This document shows, in pieces, positions 62,655-64,000 of a stretch of DNA of 64,000 bases. The stretch is taken from the NCBI RefSeq assembly GCF_016801865.2, contig NC_068938.1:112308615-112372614 (forward strand), in the 5' to 3' direction. The notes under the pieces are model-generated. The model searched no databases, was not told where the DNA came from, and was given only the letters and a program-made list of their open reading frames with translations. Position 1 is the first letter of the stretch, and the number at the start of each line of letters is the position of its first letter. The position numbers and the translations under genes were made by a program. This DNA comes from Culex pipiens pallens. Taxonomy: Eukaryota > Arthropoda > Insecta > Diptera > Culicidae.

Positions 62655-62945
62655 AACTTCATCATCCCGGTACGAGAATCGAACTCACGTACTCTGGATT
62701 GAAAATCCAGCACGCCGTTTTTGGAAATCCATGGGATTTGAACACTTTGTTCGTGGTTCCCATTTTCGTGAACGCTTGTTCACGATTTTGGGAACTCTTT
62801 TTTCTCCGTGCGGTCAGTATTCCCAGAGAGCAGATTTACTCTTTGAAGGGATCTGACTTTGCCGAGCCAGACAGGAATCGAACTCATCACCTTCCGCTTA
62901 CAAAGCGAAACCCGTGACCTCACGGAAACGGTAGCTCAGCAAAAA
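62655..62945 (-). mobile_element. Two tRNA-like 3' halves, SINE, minus strand
   Basis: On the minus strand an anticodon arm with loop TTTGTAA (Thr-like) and box B GAGTTCGATTCCTG lie at about 62925-62865. About 110 bp on, a second anticodon arm with loop TTTTCAA (Glu-like) and box B GAGTTCGATTCTCG lie at about 62715-62665. This tandem arrangement recalls dimeric tRNA SINEs such as Twin of Culex, but the spacing and tRNA type differ, so it may be two SINEs side by side. Confidence 0.55.
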
Positions 62946-63775
62946 CTATATAGTTGATTTTTGGAAGGTTAATAATTTGATTGGTTGAAATTGCCTCTTT
63001 TTGAGTAATTTCACATTAAAATTGCGTAAAAGTGTGAACCTGATTTTGACGAAATTTTGTTGAAAAATTATACATCGATGCCGGGGCTCAGCTAAGCTTG
63101 CTGAGATTCCTATCTAGGTAGAACAAAAGAGCACACGGGCATCCAATTATTATTTTTTCAATTTTGAAGAATGATTTGTTTCTTTTTTCGTTGTAATTAA
63201 CGAAATGAAATCCAAAGCCAAATCAGCTAATTATTTTACGAACCGGGAAATTTTTGTGCTTATACACTCAAATTAATACTACATCAGATCAAATTATGCA
63301 GACTTAAAATATCATATTAGCTTTCAAGTTATAGCAAGTTTAGTTCAAGTTTAGTTCTAGAAGTATTATTCCAATGTGATGAGTGGGTGTACGACATGCT
63401 CTGCCTACGTAGTGTGTTGGGGGTGCTTACAAAATCAATCAATTGGTCATCTCTATGCGAAAGAGATTTGTGCTTCATATGTTAAGCAGTGAGATCTATT
63501 TTTCGAAACGGTTGTAGAGATGGAATGGAAACAAAAAAGAAATGGTAGTGATTTTACGTAAAAAGTGTGTGACATGTCGCGATCAAATAGTTTGAGTGAA
63601 AACATAAGTGTTTTTGAGAATGAATGATGTTCAAAGAAGAAGAGCATGTTGATCGATAGTTGGAGTTCTGACTATGTAAAAAATGTGGTCTGAGGGTAGG
63701 GTTTACTTGCCACAATGTTGTGAATGATGGCGAAACAAGCACTTGTTGAAAGATTTTCGGGTGAGTTCGTTTCAT
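62946..63775. other. Spacer, nothing recognised
   Basis: No gene or repeat structure seen. Confidence 0.5.
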
Positions 63776-63779
63776 GTCG

Positions 63780-63830
63780 TGTGCGCGTGTGTGTGTGTGT
63801 GCGTGGTAGAGAGAGAGAGAGAGAGAGAGT
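63780..63830. repeat. GT and GA microsatellites
   Basis: A GT run (about 63786-63806) followed by a GA run (about 63809-63828). Confidence 0.95.
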
Positions 63831-63879
63831 CCGCGTTTATAACGTTTTTTTTTTTAAATAAATCTGTATCGCCGTGGGG

Positions 63880-64000
63880 TTTTGTGCACTCAGTCGGTTC
63901 GCGTCGTGTCCGTCGCGTTTGATTTTCGTGATTTGTTTGATTCTGAATTGACACCCGGTTCTGTGCACTCTGCCGGTTTGCGTCGCGGCCGTCGCGCTTG
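63880..64000. repeat. Tandem repeat at window edge, two units
   Basis: TGTGCACTCAGTCGGTTCGC (about 63884) and TGTGCACTCTGCCGGTTTGC (about 63962) begin two units of about 78 bp that both continue GTCG--GTCGCG. It is cut by the window end; it could be the 5' repeats of a retrotransposon. Confidence 0.65.

Overview
This is eukaryotic, repeat-rich DNA from a dipteran insect. I infer a culicine mosquito, most likely Culex or a close relative. The basis is the gene content (an insect-type cytohesin/steppke gene and an eIF4E-transporter gene), short GC-rich exons in AT-rich DNA, GT-AG introns of 56-123 bp alternating with transposon-filled introns of several kb, and many MITE, foldback and tRNA-SINE families. 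I could not run any search, so the species is an inference.

Genes. (1) 6585-8042, plus strand: the last two exons of the eIF4E transporter 4E-T, an mRNA-repression and P-body scaffold. Its 5' exons are not in the window or not recognisable. (2) 19384-20911, minus strand: a two-exon F-box/leucine-rich-repeat protein, a likely SCF ubiquitin-ligase adaptor, with a stop at codon 3 of the apparent start. (3) 30355-57549, minus strand: a nine-exon cytohesin (steppke), an Arf guanine-nucleotide exchange factor. The exons join in frame into a 678-residue protein with a 319-residue N-terminal extension, coiled-coil remnant, Sec7 domain, diglycine PH domain and basic tail. Weaker candidates lie at 24030-24500, 51433-51867, 58391-58540 and 60402-60800.

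Repeats, left to right. 330-4419 is a DNA transposon (6-bp target duplication CACTGA) holding a decayed LTR-retrotransposon piece. 8719-9124 and 9281-9473 are MITEs. 9821-15315 is a short LTR element with identical 197-bp LTRs. Nested inside it are a Harbinger-like element (TAA duplication), a MITE (AT duplication) and a 1.9-kb foldback (8-bp duplication). 15662-18896 is a Transib-like element (CATCG duplication) with a second copy of the first transposon inside it. 21163-23750 is a cluster of short inverted-repeat elements. The cytohesin introns hold three large groups. The 8-kb intron has a hAT-type element, a giant palindrome, a ten-unit 163-164-bp array, a SINE and a MITE. The 4.1-kb intron has an ORF1-only LINE. 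The 7.6-kb and 5.0-kb introns have further foldbacks. 61.3-63 kb has another palindrome and tRNA-derived SINE pieces.

The genes are not obviously linked in function. The most unusual content is the well-resolved transposon nesting, several insertions whose empty sites are present in the same window, and a 133-bp MITE that carries a perfect cAMP-response element at the same internal position in all three copies.
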